Part shown: one piece after another, positions 45,058 through 52,988 of the stretch
Layout: every line of letters begins with the position of its first letter
Position numbering within the stretch: position 1 is the first letter of the stretch
Assembly: GCA_025924715.1 (NCBI GenBank)
Contig: JAICHV010000012.1
Span: forward strand, 1 to 64,000
Reading direction: 5' to 3'
Length of the DNA: 64,000 nucleotides
From: Alphaproteobacteria bacterium
Lineage (GTDB): Bacteria > Pseudomonadota > Alphaproteobacteria > Micropepsales > Micropepsaceae
Position numbers and translations under genes: made by a program
The notes under the pieces: model-generated
What the model saw: only the letters and a program-made list of their open reading frames with translations
What the model was told of the DNA's origin: nothing
Database searches by the model: none

Positions 45058-45546
45058 ATGGCGGATCCGGCCTATCACAATTTGCGTGTCCTGATTGTCG
45101 ACGACAACGCGACCATGCGTGACCTGCTGCGGCGCCTGCTCGCCTCCCTGGGCGTGCGCGATATCGTGCAAGCGGCGGACGGTAATGGCGGCCTGGAATC
45201 GCTGCGCTTAAGCAAATTCGACGTCATCCTGTCGGATCTGGAGATGGCGCCGATGGACGGGATCGAATTCACCCGCCAAGTGCGCACGTCGCCCACCAGT
45301 CCCAATCCCTATGTTCCGATCGTCATGATCACGGGTCATACTGAAATGAACCGCGTTCACGCCGCTCGCGACGCCGGCATCAACGAATTCGTGGTCAAAC
45401 CGATCACGCTGAAAAATCTCTCCGCGCGACTGATCGAAATCGTCGAGCGGCCGCGTCCCTTTGTGCGCTCGGGCGATTATGTCGGCCCCGACCGGCGCCG
45501 CAAAAAGCGCGCCGGACCCGGGCCGACCAGGCGCAAGGACGACTAG
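45058..45546 (+). CDS. response regulator, receiver domain with GPDRRR tail
   Basis: The 162-residue protein has a complete receiver: acidic pair Asp15-Asp16, phospho-Asp60 in ILSDLEMAPMDG, Thr in MITGHTE, and Lys114 in VVKPIT. The tail of about 30 residues is basic and contains YVGPDRRR (141-148), matching the pseudo-receiver at 32043. No DNA-binding domain is present, so it signals by protein contacts or through its tail. It lies 42 nt after the kinase at 43537 and is very likely its partner. Confidence 0.92.
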   Translation: MADPAYHNLRVLIVDDNATMRDLLRRLLASLGVRDIVQAADGNGGLESLRLSKFDVILSDLEMAPMDGIEFTRQVRTSPTSPNPYVPIVMITGHTEMNRVHAARDAGINEFVVKPITLKNLSARLIEIVERPRPFVRSGDYVGPDRRRKKRAGPGPTRRKDD

Positions 45547-45547
45547 A

Positions 45548-46135
45548 TCACGCGCGGGGGCGGCCGCGATAGGTCCAGATATGGGCGGGAGGGAAATTCT
45601 TCCACACCATCTGGCCGCTCACGGCAATGTTGCCGGCGGGCGGGATGATCGGCGGGCGGAAACTGAAGGTCAGCTGGACAAAGATTTTCGCCCCCGCGGC
45701 GGCGAGCGCCTGTGACAGCAAAGCCTGCCGCATCGCTTGCGGGAAATTGAGCATGGGCAAGCCGCTGACCACCGCGCAGATCGGCTCCTTGACGATGGCG
45801 CGGAATTGAAAAGCGTCGTCGCAGCGCACCCGCACGCCGGGGCAATGGCGGCGCACCGCCTGGGCCAGGATCGGTTCATATTCTATGGCCAGGATCCGCT
45901 CCGGCGCGAAGCCGCGATCGATCAGCGCCTGGGTGATCGCGCCCGTCCCCGGGCCCAGCTCGAGCAGCGTACCGGACCACCCGGGGTCGACCTCTGCGGC
46001 AATCGCCCGGGCAAGGGTGGCGCTGGAGGGCGTGGGCGAGGAAACGGCGCGCGGATTCTTGAGCAGCCCACCCAGAAAGACCAGATAATCGCTTGCCGGG
46101 TTTTTCCCACTTCGAATTTGCGCTGTCTCGGTCAT
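45548..46135 (-). CDS. phospholipid N-methyltransferase (PmtA-like)
   Basis: The start at 46135 follows GGGGGA, giving 195 residues; the frame is open about 50 codons upstream. Motif I of the SAM fold is LLELGPGTGAITQAL. The segment VVSGLPMLNFP is characteristic of the alphaproteobacterial PmtA group, which methylates phosphatidylethanolamine to phosphatidylcholine and resembles rRNA adenine dimethylases. The location is cytosolic, at the membrane surface. It is convergent with the response regulator (stops 2 nt apart) and divergent from topoisomerase IB. KsgA is a less likely reading because the NLPY motif is replaced by GLPM. Confidence 0.85.
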   Translation of the reverse strand: MTETAQIRSGKNPASDYLVFLGGLLKNPRAVSSPTPSSATLARAIAAEVDPGWSGTLLELGPGTGAITQALIDRGFAPERILAIEYEPILAQAVRRHCPGVRVRCDDAFQFRAIVKEPICAVVSGLPMLNFPQAMRQALLSQALAAAGAKIFVQLTFSFRPPIIPPAGNIAVSGQMVWKNFPPAHIWTYRGRPRA

Positions 46136-46302
46136 CAAATCCCCCAAAGCGACAGGCAGACTTGGCCGGCCCGGCGTGCTGCACCGTCCCTCAACGCACC
46201 ATGGCGCGGTTCGATCCCCTCGGCGCGGCGCCCTGGCCCGGCGGCAAATTTTGTCCCGAAGAAAACGGGAACAAAGCTGCATCGTCTGCGCGTTAGCAGG
46301 GG

Positions 46303-47352
46303 GTGAGGACCCATGCGAAGGACAACCCCAAAGAGGCAGCGCGGCAGGCCGGGCTGCGCTATGTCAGCGACGATCGCGTCGCGGGGATTACCCGCCATGG
46401 TCCGCGGGGGCGGTTTTATTACCGCACGCCCACAGGGGCCCGCTTGCGCGACAAAGCCGCGCTTAAGCGCATCCGCCAAATGGCCATCCCGCCGGCCTGG
46501 AGCCATGTCTGGATCGCGCCTTTCGCCGATGCCCATCTTATTGCCACCGGCCGCGATGCCAAGGGGCGCAAACAATACCGCTATCATCCCGCTTTCGCCG
46601 CGCTGCGCGATGCGGCGAAATTCCAGAGCCTGGCGCAGTTTGCCCGCAATCTTCCGGCGCTGCGCCGGCGCCTGAATGCCGATCTGCGCCGGCCCGGGCT
46701 GCCGCGCGAAAAAGTGCTGGCCGGCATCGTCACCTTGCTCGAGGAAAGCCTGATCCGCATCGGCAATGAGGAATATGCCCGCGCCAATCGCAGTTTCGGA
46801 CTGACCACCTTGCGCAACCGCCATGTGCGGGTGCGCGGCGACGAAATCAAATTCCTCTTCACCGGCAAAAGCGGCAAGCAATGGGACGTGGCGCTGCGCG
46901 ATTCTCGAGTGGCGCGCATGGTGCGCAAATGCCAGGACCTGCCCGGCCAGCATCTGTTCGAATATCGCGGCCCCGATGGCGGCATACACGCGGTCAGCTC
47001 CACCGACGTCAATGCCTATTTGCGCGCCATCAGCGGCCAGGACATCACCGCCAAGGATTTCCGCACCTGGGCCGGCACGGTGGAGGCGGCGCGCGCTTTT
47101 GCCGGGCTGAAGGGACGCGCCGGAAAAAAGGCGGTGCGCGACGTCATCGCCGGCGTGGCGGCCCAACTGGGCAATACGGTTTCGGTCTGCCGCAAATGCT
47201 ACATCCATCCCGCCGTGATCGCGGCCTATGAATCGGGCGCCCTGAAAGTGCGCTCCGGAGCGCGGCGCGGCAGCGGCCTGGACCGGGTGGAACGCAGCGT
47301 CTTGGCGCTGCTGCGCAAGGCGGCCCGCGCCCCGGCTAAGCGGGCGCGCTGA
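46303..47352 (+). CDS. DNA topoisomerase IB (poxvirus type)
   Basis: The 349-residue protein starts at a GTG just after AGCAGGGG. The N-terminal domain has LRYVSDDRVAGITRHGPRG and IPPAWSHVWI. The catalytic domain includes RIGNEEYARANRSFGLTTL (arginine), FTGKSGKQWD (lysine) and DFRTWAGTV. The tyrosine nucleophile lies in CRKCYIHPAVI. The enzyme relaxes supercoils through a 3'-phosphotyrosine bond. The 3' end overlaps the convergent alkB by 17 nt. It opens a stretch rich in DNA repair genes. Confidence 0.94.
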   Translation: MRTHAKDNPKEAARQAGLRYVSDDRVAGITRHGPRGRFYYRTPTGARLRDKAALKRIRQMAIPPAWSHVWIAPFADAHLIATGRDAKGRKQYRYHPAFAALRDAAKFQSLAQFARNLPALRRRLNADLRRPGLPREKVLAGIVTLLEESLIRIGNEEYARANRSFGLTTLRNRHVRVRGDEIKFLFTGKSGKQWDVALRDSRVARMVRKCQDLPGQHLFEYRGPDGGIHAVSSTDVNAYLRAISGQDITAKDFRTWAGTVEAARAFAGLKGRAGKKAVRDVIAGVAAQLGNTVSVCRKCYIHPAVIAAYESGALKVRSGARRGSGLDRVERSVLALLRKAARAPAKRAR

Positions 47353-47911
47353 GCCGCTGCGATGTCAGGCTGCGCAAGGTGATCGAATAGCGCAATTGCG
47401 CCACCGGCGCGATGCTGTGCTCCCAAAGCGTGCGGGCGGGACCGCTGAGCAGATAGATCGAGCGCGGCGCCAGGCTTTGCGTGTGGCGCTTCCAACGCTC
47501 GCCATGCCGGCGGCGAAACCGCAACGGACAGGGCGACAGCAGCGAGATCCCGGCCACCTCGCCGAAGTCGCGCTTGTCGCGGTGCCATCCGATCCCCGCA
47601 CCCGGAGCATATTCGGTGATCAGCGCCTGGACGAAAAAATCTGCCGGCCGCCCGGCAAAAGCCGCTGCCCGGACTTGCAAGGGACCCAGCAAGGCGGGCA
47701 GCGGCTCGGCGGCGTCCAGGCGATGGCCGGCATAGTCATAACGCCAGCCGAATGAGACCACCCTCCGGTTGCCGGTGAAGCCATGAAATTCAAAAGGGCG
47801 CAAGGCCAGGCTGCTTATCCAGCCGACCAGGGCCCGTTCTTCCGCTTCACCGAGAAAATCGGGGGCATAAGAAAACCCTTCGGGGCCGGTGTCGAACAGC
47901 AGCTCGCTCAT
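47336..47911 (-). CDS. alkB: AlkB-like 2-oxoglutarate/Fe(II) dioxygenase
   Basis: The start at 47911 (MSELLFDTGPEGFSYAPDFL) gives 191 residues. The iron ligands appear as HRD in GIGWHRDKRDFG and the later histidine in LWEHSIAP. The 2-oxoglutarate-binding arginine is in RYSITLRSL, and the RRHGERWKR loop is rich in arginine. AlkB proteins remove alkyl groups from damaged DNA or RNA bases. It overlaps the topoisomerase gene tail-to-tail and is divergent from the small gene at 47988. Confidence 0.92.
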   Translation of the reverse strand: MSELLFDTGPEGFSYAPDFLGEAEERALVGWISSLALRPFEFHGFTGNRRVVSFGWRYDYAGHRLDAAEPLPALLGPLQVRAAAFAGRPADFFVQALITEYAPGAGIGWHRDKRDFGEVAGISLLSPCPLRFRRRHGERWKRHTQSLAPRSIYLLSGPARTLWEHSIAPVAQLRYSITLRSLTSQRLSAPA

Positions 47912-47987
47912 GACGCTGTCAACCTTTGAACCCGCGGCTTGAGCCAGGAGCGGAACAGGCACGCATTGTGGCCCGTTATATCTCGCG

Positions 47988-48293
47988 ATGGTCCTGATCC
48001 AAATCCTTTTGCCTTTGACCGACAATCAGGGGCGCCCTTTTGAGGGCCATGTCCTCACCGATCTTCAACAGGAATTGACCCGGCGCTTTGGCGGCTTCAC
48101 GGCCTTCACCCGCGCGCCCGCCGAAGGCGTCTGGGCGCATGACGGCCGCAAGACGCGGGACGACATTGTGGTGGTGGAAATCATGGCCCAAACGCTGGAT
48201 GCGGATTGGTGGCGGCAATTGCGCGCTCGGCTGGAGAATGACCTGCGCCAGGAAAACATCGTCATCCGCTCTCATCCTGTGCACGTGCTGTAA
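47988..48293 (+). CDS. conserved-looking small protein of unknown function
   Basis: The 101-residue cytosolic protein reads as one compact domain: ILLPLTDNQGRPF, then RRFGGFTAFTRAPAEGVW, DDIVVVEIMA, LDADWWRQLRARLENDLRQ and a final strand IVIRSHPVHVL. The layout strand-helix-strand-strand-helix-strand suggests a ferredoxin-like fold. Similar unnamed proteins are, from memory, common in Proteobacteria. It is divergent from alkB. No function can be assigned. Confidence 0.72.
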   Translation: MVLIQILLPLTDNQGRPFEGHVLTDLQQELTRRFGGFTAFTRAPAEGVWAHDGRKTRDDIVVVEIMAQTLDADWWRQLRARLENDLRQENIVIRSHPVHVL

Positions 48294-48311
48294 GCGGCGC
48301 GCGCAACCGGC

Positions 48312-48443
48312 TTAGAGGCAAAAACCCGCGACGACGGTGACGGTCCACAAGGTCAATATGCCGAGAATCCCGACAAGCCATGTCCGCGGCGAAAGCTCCG
48401 GCGTCATCGGTTGTTGGTTGCTATCGATGTCGAGAAAATTCAT
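48312..48443 (-). CDS. 43-residue putative single-span membrane protein
   Basis: A short frame with ATG at 48443 and GGGGG 8 nt before encodes a soluble N-terminus of about 20 residues (MNFLDIDSNQQPMTPELSP). One hydrophobic helix follows (TWLVGILGILTLWTVTVV), with end AGFCL. The single, clean hydrophobic span and the ribosome binding site support it. There is no homology evidence. It is convergent with the gene at 47988. Confidence 0.45.
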   Translation of the reverse strand: MNFLDIDSNQQPMTPELSPRTWLVGILGILTLWTVTVVAGFCL

Positions 48444-48558
48444 CGGCCGAACCCCCATTCGGTTTTGGCCTTCAGCCCGAACAAGGTTCTCAGAAAAACT
48501 TTAATCGCGGCTTACCGCATCTGCGTGCCATTGCGTACGCGGGCGATGCAGCGTCAAC

Positions 48559-48771
48559 TCACGAGGTGTGGGGGCCCGATTCCGCCAGCCGGCTCTTGAC
48601 CAGCGGCATCTCCATTTCCTGCACCGCATGAAGCACGCTTTCCCAGACGGCGACCGCCTGCGGGTCGTTGCGCCGGCGGTATTTGTCGACCTCGAAATGG
48701 CATTCCTCGACGGCTTGCCGGCCATAGGCTCTGATCATGCCTTCGGCCGATCTTTTGACGTTCTCGTTCAC
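48559..48771 (-). CDS. small hypothetical protein
   Basis: The 70-residue mostly helical, charged protein (MNENVKRSAEGMIRAYGRQA ...) starts at a GTG preceded by AGGGG; a TTG one codon earlier is possible. Tail: MPLVKSRLAESGPHTS. It contains no known motif that I recognise. It is transcribed away from the gene at 48902 with about 130 nt between them. Confidence 0.5.
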   Translation of the reverse strand: MNENVKRSAEGMIRAYGRQAVEECHFEVDKYRRRNDPQAVAVWESVLHAVQEMEMPLVKSRLAESGPHTS

Positions 48772-48901
48772 CAAAATACCCCTGCCTTAAGGGCTTATAT
48801 TGGTGGGCAGGCCGGCGCCTGCCTAGCGAAAATTCGGTGCGCTTTGTTACTGAACAGGAGCGGCCGCCAGAACGATTAAGTCGCAGCGGCGTTTCACAAA
48901 T

Positions 48902-49177
48902 ATGAAAAATAATTCGGCCGGCGCGGGAAGGAGAGGGGACGCGGAGGGCGCCCTGGGAGCGGTATACGAATTCCGCTTCCTGACCGACGGCCGCCTTTGG
49001 GCCGTTCATACCGTCTCCCTGGAGAACGACACCGAAGCTTGCGAAAGAGCGCGGGCCTACCTGGCGGCCGTGGAGGGCTGCAACTGTGTGGTGGTGCGCA
49101 ACGGGGTGCGGTTCATGCGCAAAATCACCCGCTGGGAGGGGGATGGCAGTGCCGCCCCGCGCCCCGCGCTGATGTAG
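48902..49177 (+). CDS. small protein, paralogue of 20157-20393
   Basis: The 91-residue protein has a core YEFRFLTDGRLWAVHTVSL, a helix CERARAYLAAVEGCN and a final strand VVVRNGVRFMRKI. It shares the layout and the WNG/RNG-x-(K/R)(F/M)(M/I)R-x-I ending with the small gene at 20157. Function unknown. It stands in front of the hemerythrin gene but is probably separate (120 nt gap). Confidence 0.6.
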   Translation: MKNNSAGAGRRGDAEGALGAVYEFRFLTDGRLWAVHTVSLENDTEACERARAYLAAVEGCNCVVVRNGVRFMRKITRWEGDGSAAPRPALM

Positions 49178-49296
49178 GTCCGTTTTTGTACGAGATCGTA
49201 CAATCCCCGCGAAATCCCGCCCGCTACGTCCGGCAACCGGAACCGCCCCCGACTTGGCGCCTTTTTCCATTGACCCATTCCAACCGCGAGACACCG

Positions 49297-49926
49297 ATGG
49301 CCAAAAAGAAAAAAACTGCGACTTCGAAGAAAAAATCAGCCCCGAAGAAGAGGAACGCGACCGAGGGCGCCGCCATAGCGCTGCTCAAGGCCGACCACCG
49401 CAAGGTGGAAAAGCTGTTCCGGCAATTCGAGAAATTGGAAGAGACCGAGGAAAAAGCCGATCTGGTGCGCCAGATCTGCCTGGAGCTCATCGTCCATACC
49501 AAGCTGGAGGAGGAAATCTTTTATCCCGCCTGCCGCGAGGCCGACGTCGAAGACGATCTGCTGGACGAAGCCCAAGTCGAACATGACGGGGCCAAGGTTC
49601 TGATCGGCGATCTGCTCCAGGGCTCGGCCGAGGACGAGTTTTACGACGCCAAGGTCACGACCCTTTCGGAATATATCAAGCATCATGTGGGCGAGGAGGA
49701 ACAGCCGGGCAAGGGCATCTTCGCCAAAGCCAAAAAAGCCGGGCTTGAGCTGGATGAATTGGGCCGGCAGATCAAAACCCGCAAGGCCGAATTGCTGGAG
49801 AAACCCGAGGCACTGTTGGCCACCCCGCCGCAGCCGGTATCGATTCAACTATCGTCCGGCAAAAGGCGGCAGAGCGGGAGCGTCTCCGAGATCGGCAATG
49901 GAAGCGACGCGGCACGGCATGGCTAG
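49297..49926 (+). CDS. hemerythrin HHE domain protein with Lys-rich N-terminus
   Basis: The start at 49297 gives 209 residues. The first ~22 are extremely lysine-rich (MAKKKKTATSKKKSAPKKR). Residues ~23-160 form a hemerythrin four-helix bundle with metal-ligand candidates in LKADHRKVEKLF, IVHTKLEEEIFYP, VEHDGAK and YIKHHVGEEEQ. The tail is low complexity. HHE proteins carry a di-iron site and act in oxygen, NO or iron handling. The basic tail, reminiscent of histone-like tails, suggests nucleic-acid contact (inference). The next gene starts 3 nt after its stop, so both are probably one operon. Confidence 0.88.
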   Translation: MAKKKKTATSKKKSAPKKRNATEGAAIALLKADHRKVEKLFRQFEKLEETEEKADLVRQICLELIVHTKLEEEIFYPACREADVEDDLLDEAQVEHDGAKVLIGDLLQGSAEDEFYDAKVTTLSEYIKHHVGEEEQPGKGIFAKAKKAGLELDELGRQIKTRKAELLEKPEALLATPPQPVSIQLSSGKRRQSGSVSEIGNGSDAARHG

Positions 49927-49929
49927 ACG

Positions 49930-50475
49930 ATGACGGCTGTCCCGATGGGCGCCCAGGCGGCGGAGGAACGGAGCGGCCCCTGCATCGATGCCGACCTGAT
50001 CGACCGCGCTGAGAGCGCGATGGCGGTGCTAAAGCGCCGGCGGCGCAGCGTGGTGACCGCCGAATCCTGTACCGCCGGCTTGGTTTGCGCGGTGCTTTCC
50101 CATGTCGAAGATGCCAGCAAATTCCTACAGGGGAGCTTCGTCACCTATACCAAGGCGAACAAAAGCCAGGCTTTGTCCGTCGATCCGGCGTTGCTGGCGC
50201 GCCAGGGCAGCGTCAATGAGGCGGTCGCGCGCCAATTGGTGGCAGGCGCGCTGGCGCATTCCCCCGCCGACATCGCCTTGGCGGTGAGCGGCGTGCTGGG
50301 ACCATCCCCCGACGAAGACGGCAATCCGGTGGGCCTGGTGTATTTCGGCTGCGGATTGCGGGGCACAGAGCCGCGTATCCTGCGCCGCGATTACGGCAAA
50401 CGTCCGCCGGACCTGTTGCGCCGCTATGCGGTCATGGACGCCCTGGCGCTGCTGGAAGAGGAAGCCGGCGCCTGA
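49930..50475 (+). CDS. pncC: CinA C-terminal-type nicotinamide-nucleotide amidase
   Basis: The 181-residue stand-alone CinA_C domain carries TAESCTAGL (catalytic Ser), the QGSFVTYTKANKSQ segment and AVSGVLGPSPDEDGNPVG. PncC deamidates nicotinamide mononucleotide to nicotinate mononucleotide and so recycles NAD breakdown products, for example those from NAD-dependent DNA ligase. The first ~25 residues look unstructured. It starts 3 nt after the hemerythrin stop. It is convergent with the SprT-like gene. Confidence 0.9.
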   Translation: MTAVPMGAQAAEERSGPCIDADLIDRAESAMAVLKRRRRSVVTAESCTAGLVCAVLSHVEDASKFLQGSFVTYTKANKSQALSVDPALLARQGSVNEAVARQLVAGALAHSPADIALAVSGVLGPSPDEDGNPVGLVYFGCGLRGTEPRILRRDYGKRPPDLLRRYAVMDALALLEEEAGA

Positions 50476-50481
50476 CGGCGG

Positions 50482-50853
50482 TCAGAAGCTTTCATAATCG
50501 AAGCCATGACAGGCGCAGACCCGCCGGGCCAGTTTGTGGAATTGCGGATTGTGATGGCCGCGCGCCGTACCGGTCTCGTCCTGATAGAGATGGATCATCT
50601 CATGGGCCATGGTGGCCATGAGCAATTCGGTGCTGCGCACCAGGCCGGCCGAGATTGCGATCTCGCTGAAGCCATTGGCGCCGATCGCCTTGCGATGACG
50701 GCCACGGAAATGCCCGAAGCGATCCCGCGCGCCCAACACCCGAAAGCTGATGGCATCGCCCTCCGGAAGATCCCAGCCGCGGAAGGGGGGCGTCAGGCGT
50801 AAATATTCATAGGCGCTTTCCAATATCTGCGGGGTCAGGACAAGTCCGGCCAT
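50482..50853 (-). CDS. SprT-like zinc metalloprotease domain protein
   Basis: The 123-residue protein carries the zinc protease motif HEMIH (in MAHEMIHLYQDETG) and a third ligand region HHNPQFHKLARRVC. SprT/Spartan-like proteases act on proteins bound to or crosslinked with DNA, which fits the surrounding repair genes. The protein lacks the C-terminal zinc-finger found in longer SprT proteins, but ends in CACHGFDYESF with two cysteines and a histidine. Confidence 0.87.
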   Translation of the reverse strand: MAGLVLTPQILESAYEYLRLTPPFRGWDLPEGDAISFRVLGARDRFGHFRGRHRKAIGANGFSEIAISAGLVRSTELLMATMAHEMIHLYQDETGTARGHHNPQFHKLARRVCACHGFDYESF

Positions 50854-50893
50854 GGCGGCCCAATCGCTCCCTTGGTCTGCTACGGTACGAAAC

Positions 50894-51136
50894 TCAGGAT
50901 TTCTTCGATTTCCTGGATTTCTTGGACTTTCTGGACTTCTTCTTGCGACCCTTTTTCTTGGCAGGGACTTTTTTGCCTTTCTTGCGGGCTTCGGAAAGGC
51001 CGATGGCGATGGCCTGTTTGCGGCTTTTCACTTTTCCGCCTTTGCCGCCCTTACCCCGCTTCAGGGTGCCTTTTTTCTTGCGCTTCATCGCCCGCTCGAC
51101 GTCTTTGCCGGCGCTTTTCGAATATTTTCTGGCCAT
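50894..51136 (-). CDS. small basic DUF6496-type protein
   Basis: The 80-residue protein is about half Lys, Arg and Gly. The core GGKVKSRKQAIAIGLSEARKKG is of the type I know as DUF6496 (split here: GGKVKSRKQAIAI and GLSEARKKGKKVP). The C-terminus is a run of KKSRKSKKS-like repeats. A nearly identical core occurs in the gene at 54878-55348. A nucleic-acid-binding role is likely from charge alone. Confidence 0.8.
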   Translation of the reverse strand: MARKYSKSAGKDVERAMKRKKKGTLKRGKGGKGGKVKSRKQAIAIGLSEARKKGKKVPAKKKGRKKKSRKSKKSRKSKKS

Positions 51137-51305
51137 GTCTGGGACCCTTCTGCTTCGCCCCTATCAACGGGCGGTGATGGGGTCCGTTCCGGTCCGCGCC
51201 AACGGCCGGCGCAAAAGTCGCGCCCGCCCGCAACCCCTTGCCGTCAAGGGATGTTTCCGCACCGATAGGGTCCCGTCATCCTTCCTTCATGCGAAAAGGT
51301 CCTGC

Positions 51306-52343
51306 ATGGCAAAAGCCTCCCAGCTCAAGCCCGGTAAAGTAGCGCCGATGGAAGCCAAACTGGTGTCCGAATTGCCGCGCGGTCCAGGCTGGCAATACGA
51401 ACCCAAATGGGACGGCTTTCGCTGCCTGGTGTTCAAGAGTGACGGCTCCATCGCGCTTCAGGCCAAATCCGGCAAACCGCTCACCCGCTATTTTCCCGAA
51501 ATGGTGGAGAGTTTCGCCGCGTTGAAAGCCACGCAATTCGTATTGGACGGAGAGCTGGTCATTCCGGTCGGCAAAGCGCTGTCCTTCGAGGCTCTGCAAA
51601 TGCGGCTGCATCCGGCGCAAAGCCGTATCCAGAAATTGTCGCAGCAGACGCCGGCGCTGTTCATGGCTTTCGATCTGCTGCGCGACGGTGCCGAACTTCT
51701 CTCCCGTCCCTTGAAAGAGCGGCGGGCGAGATTGGAATCGCTTTTCGTTCGTCTCGGCCCAAATGCCAGGCTTCGCCTCTCTCCCGTCAGCCATAAATTC
51801 GCCCAGGCGCAAAGCTGGCTGAGGCGGGCAGGCGGCGCGCTGGATGGCGTGATCGCCAAGCCGCTGGAGGCACCTTACCTGCCCGGCGCGCGCGCCATGC
51901 TGAAAGTCAAATGCCGGCGCACCGCCGATTGCGTGGTGGGGGGATTTCGTTATGCCACCGGCAGCAAAGAAGTCGGATCGATGTTGCTTGGGTTGTACAA
52001 TGCGGCCGGCAAGCTGGATCATGTCGGATTTATCTCCGGCATCCGCGACGACGACCGCCCGGCTCTGACCAAAACACTGGAAAAGCTGCGGGGCGGGACC
52101 GGCTTTACCGGCGATGCGCCGGGCGGCCCCTCGCGCTGGTCAACCGAACGCAGCGCGCAATGGGTGCCGCTGAAACCGAATCTGGTGGTGGAAGTGCAAT
52201 ATGACCAGGTGACCGGCGGGCGCTTTCGCCATGGCACAAGCTTTCTGCGCTGGCGCCCCGACAAGGCGCCGCGGCAATGCACGGCCGATCAATTGGTCCG
52301 CGAAGCGCGGCCGTCGCGGCTGATGCAAAAATTGCTGGCCTGA
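51306..52343 (+). CDS. ATP-dependent DNA ligase (LigC type)
   Basis: The start at 51306 after AAGG gives 345 residues; the frame is open far upstream, but that part is antisense to the DUF6496 gene. The nucleotidyltransferase domain has the catalytic lysine in YEPKWDGFRC (Lys34), DGELVIP, MAFDLL, DGVIAKPLEAPY and MLKVKCRR. An OB-fold follows, ending QYDQVTGGRFRHGTSFLRW. The size and lack of polymerase or nuclease domains match LigC, a nick-sealing or backup end-joining/base-excision ligase. No Ku gene is near. Confidence 0.93.
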   Translation: MAKASQLKPGKVAPMEAKLVSELPRGPGWQYEPKWDGFRCLVFKSDGSIALQAKSGKPLTRYFPEMVESFAALKATQFVLDGELVIPVGKALSFEALQMRLHPAQSRIQKLSQQTPALFMAFDLLRDGAELLSRPLKERRARLESLFVRLGPNARLRLSPVSHKFAQAQSWLRRAGGALDGVIAKPLEAPYLPGARAMLKVKCRRTADCVVGGFRYATGSKEVGSMLLGLYNAAGKLDHVGFISGIRDDDRPALTKTLEKLRGGTGFTGDAPGGPSRWSTERSAQWVPLKPNLVVEVQYDQVTGGRFRHGTSFLRWRPDKAPRQCTADQLVREARPSRLMQKLLA

Positions 52344-52352
52344 CGGAGCGGG

Positions 52353-52970
52353 TCAATCGCCGGCGCGGTCACGCAGGTCTTCCAGTTTTTTGCGCTGGCC
52401 GGCCCAGCGGGCTTTTTCCGCTTTTTCGCGTTGGTCCAATTTCTCGCGCTCGGCCTCGATCCGCGCCAGCGCCTCTTGGTGCTGCTGCGCGGCATGCTCC
52501 AATCGCGACAGCGCCTTATCGCGGGCGCGTTGACGTTTGTCCGCTTCGCGCCGGCGTTCTTCTTCCTCTTTTTTCCTTTCGCGGTCGCGCCGTGCCTTGG
52601 CCTTGGCGAAGGAAATAATGGCGGCGCGATCCTTGGTCGTATCGGCCTGCGGCTTCTGAGCCGGGGCTTTGCGGGGCTTTACCGGCGCGCGTTTGGGTTT
52701 TCGATAGGCGGCAGGCAAAGGAAAATCCTTGGGCAGCTGCGCATTCTCGGCAAAGGGGCCGCTGGTGCCGACCGCCCGGCGCAGCACGGTGCCGGGCTTC
52801 GCATTGGTCGCGGCGGTGATTTGGGGATCGTCGGTCTCCCAAGCCACGCCGCGATGAAAGGCATTGTGCGTCATGCCCCAGGCATCGAGCGCGGCTTTCA
52901 TCGACGGCGCCGCCACCGCCAGTTCGAAAAATCCCAGATGGGTGACAAAGGTCTTGAGCTTGCGGGCCAT
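52353..52970 (-). CDS. coiled-coil protein of alphaproteobacterial TolA-like annotation group
   Basis: The 205-residue protein has an N-terminal domain of ~75 residues (MARKLKTFVTHLGFFELAVA ... SMKAALDAWG) and a Pro/Lys-rich linker. A long charged helix follows (KARRDRERKKEEEERRREADKR). Similar proteins are often named after TolA because of the helix, but there is no membrane anchor or TolA C-terminal domain. Function unknown. It is upstream of nothing on its strand and convergent with the ligase gene (9 nt between stops). Confidence 0.75.
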   Translation of the reverse strand: MARKLKTFVTHLGFFELAVAAPSMKAALDAWGMTHNAFHRGVAWETDDPQITAATNAKPGTVLRRAVGTSGPFAENAQLPKDFPLPAAYRKPKRAPVKPRKAPAQKPQADTTKDRAAIISFAKAKARRDRERKKEEEERRREADKRQRARDKALSRLEHAAQQHQEALARIEAEREKLDQREKAEKARWAGQRKKLEDLRDRAGD

Positions 52971-52988
52971 TCGCGCCTCCTGAATTAA

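Noticed and set aside
28831-45546. Possibility that the multi-kinase locus is a recent mobile island
   Set aside because: No integrase, transposase, tRNA target, direct repeats or visible change of base composition was found at the borders.
50922-51305. N-terminal extension of the DNA ligase frame
   Set aside because: It is the complement of the DUF6496 gene and has Phe/Leu/Pro-rich shadow composition; the ligase starts at 51306 with AAGG upstream.
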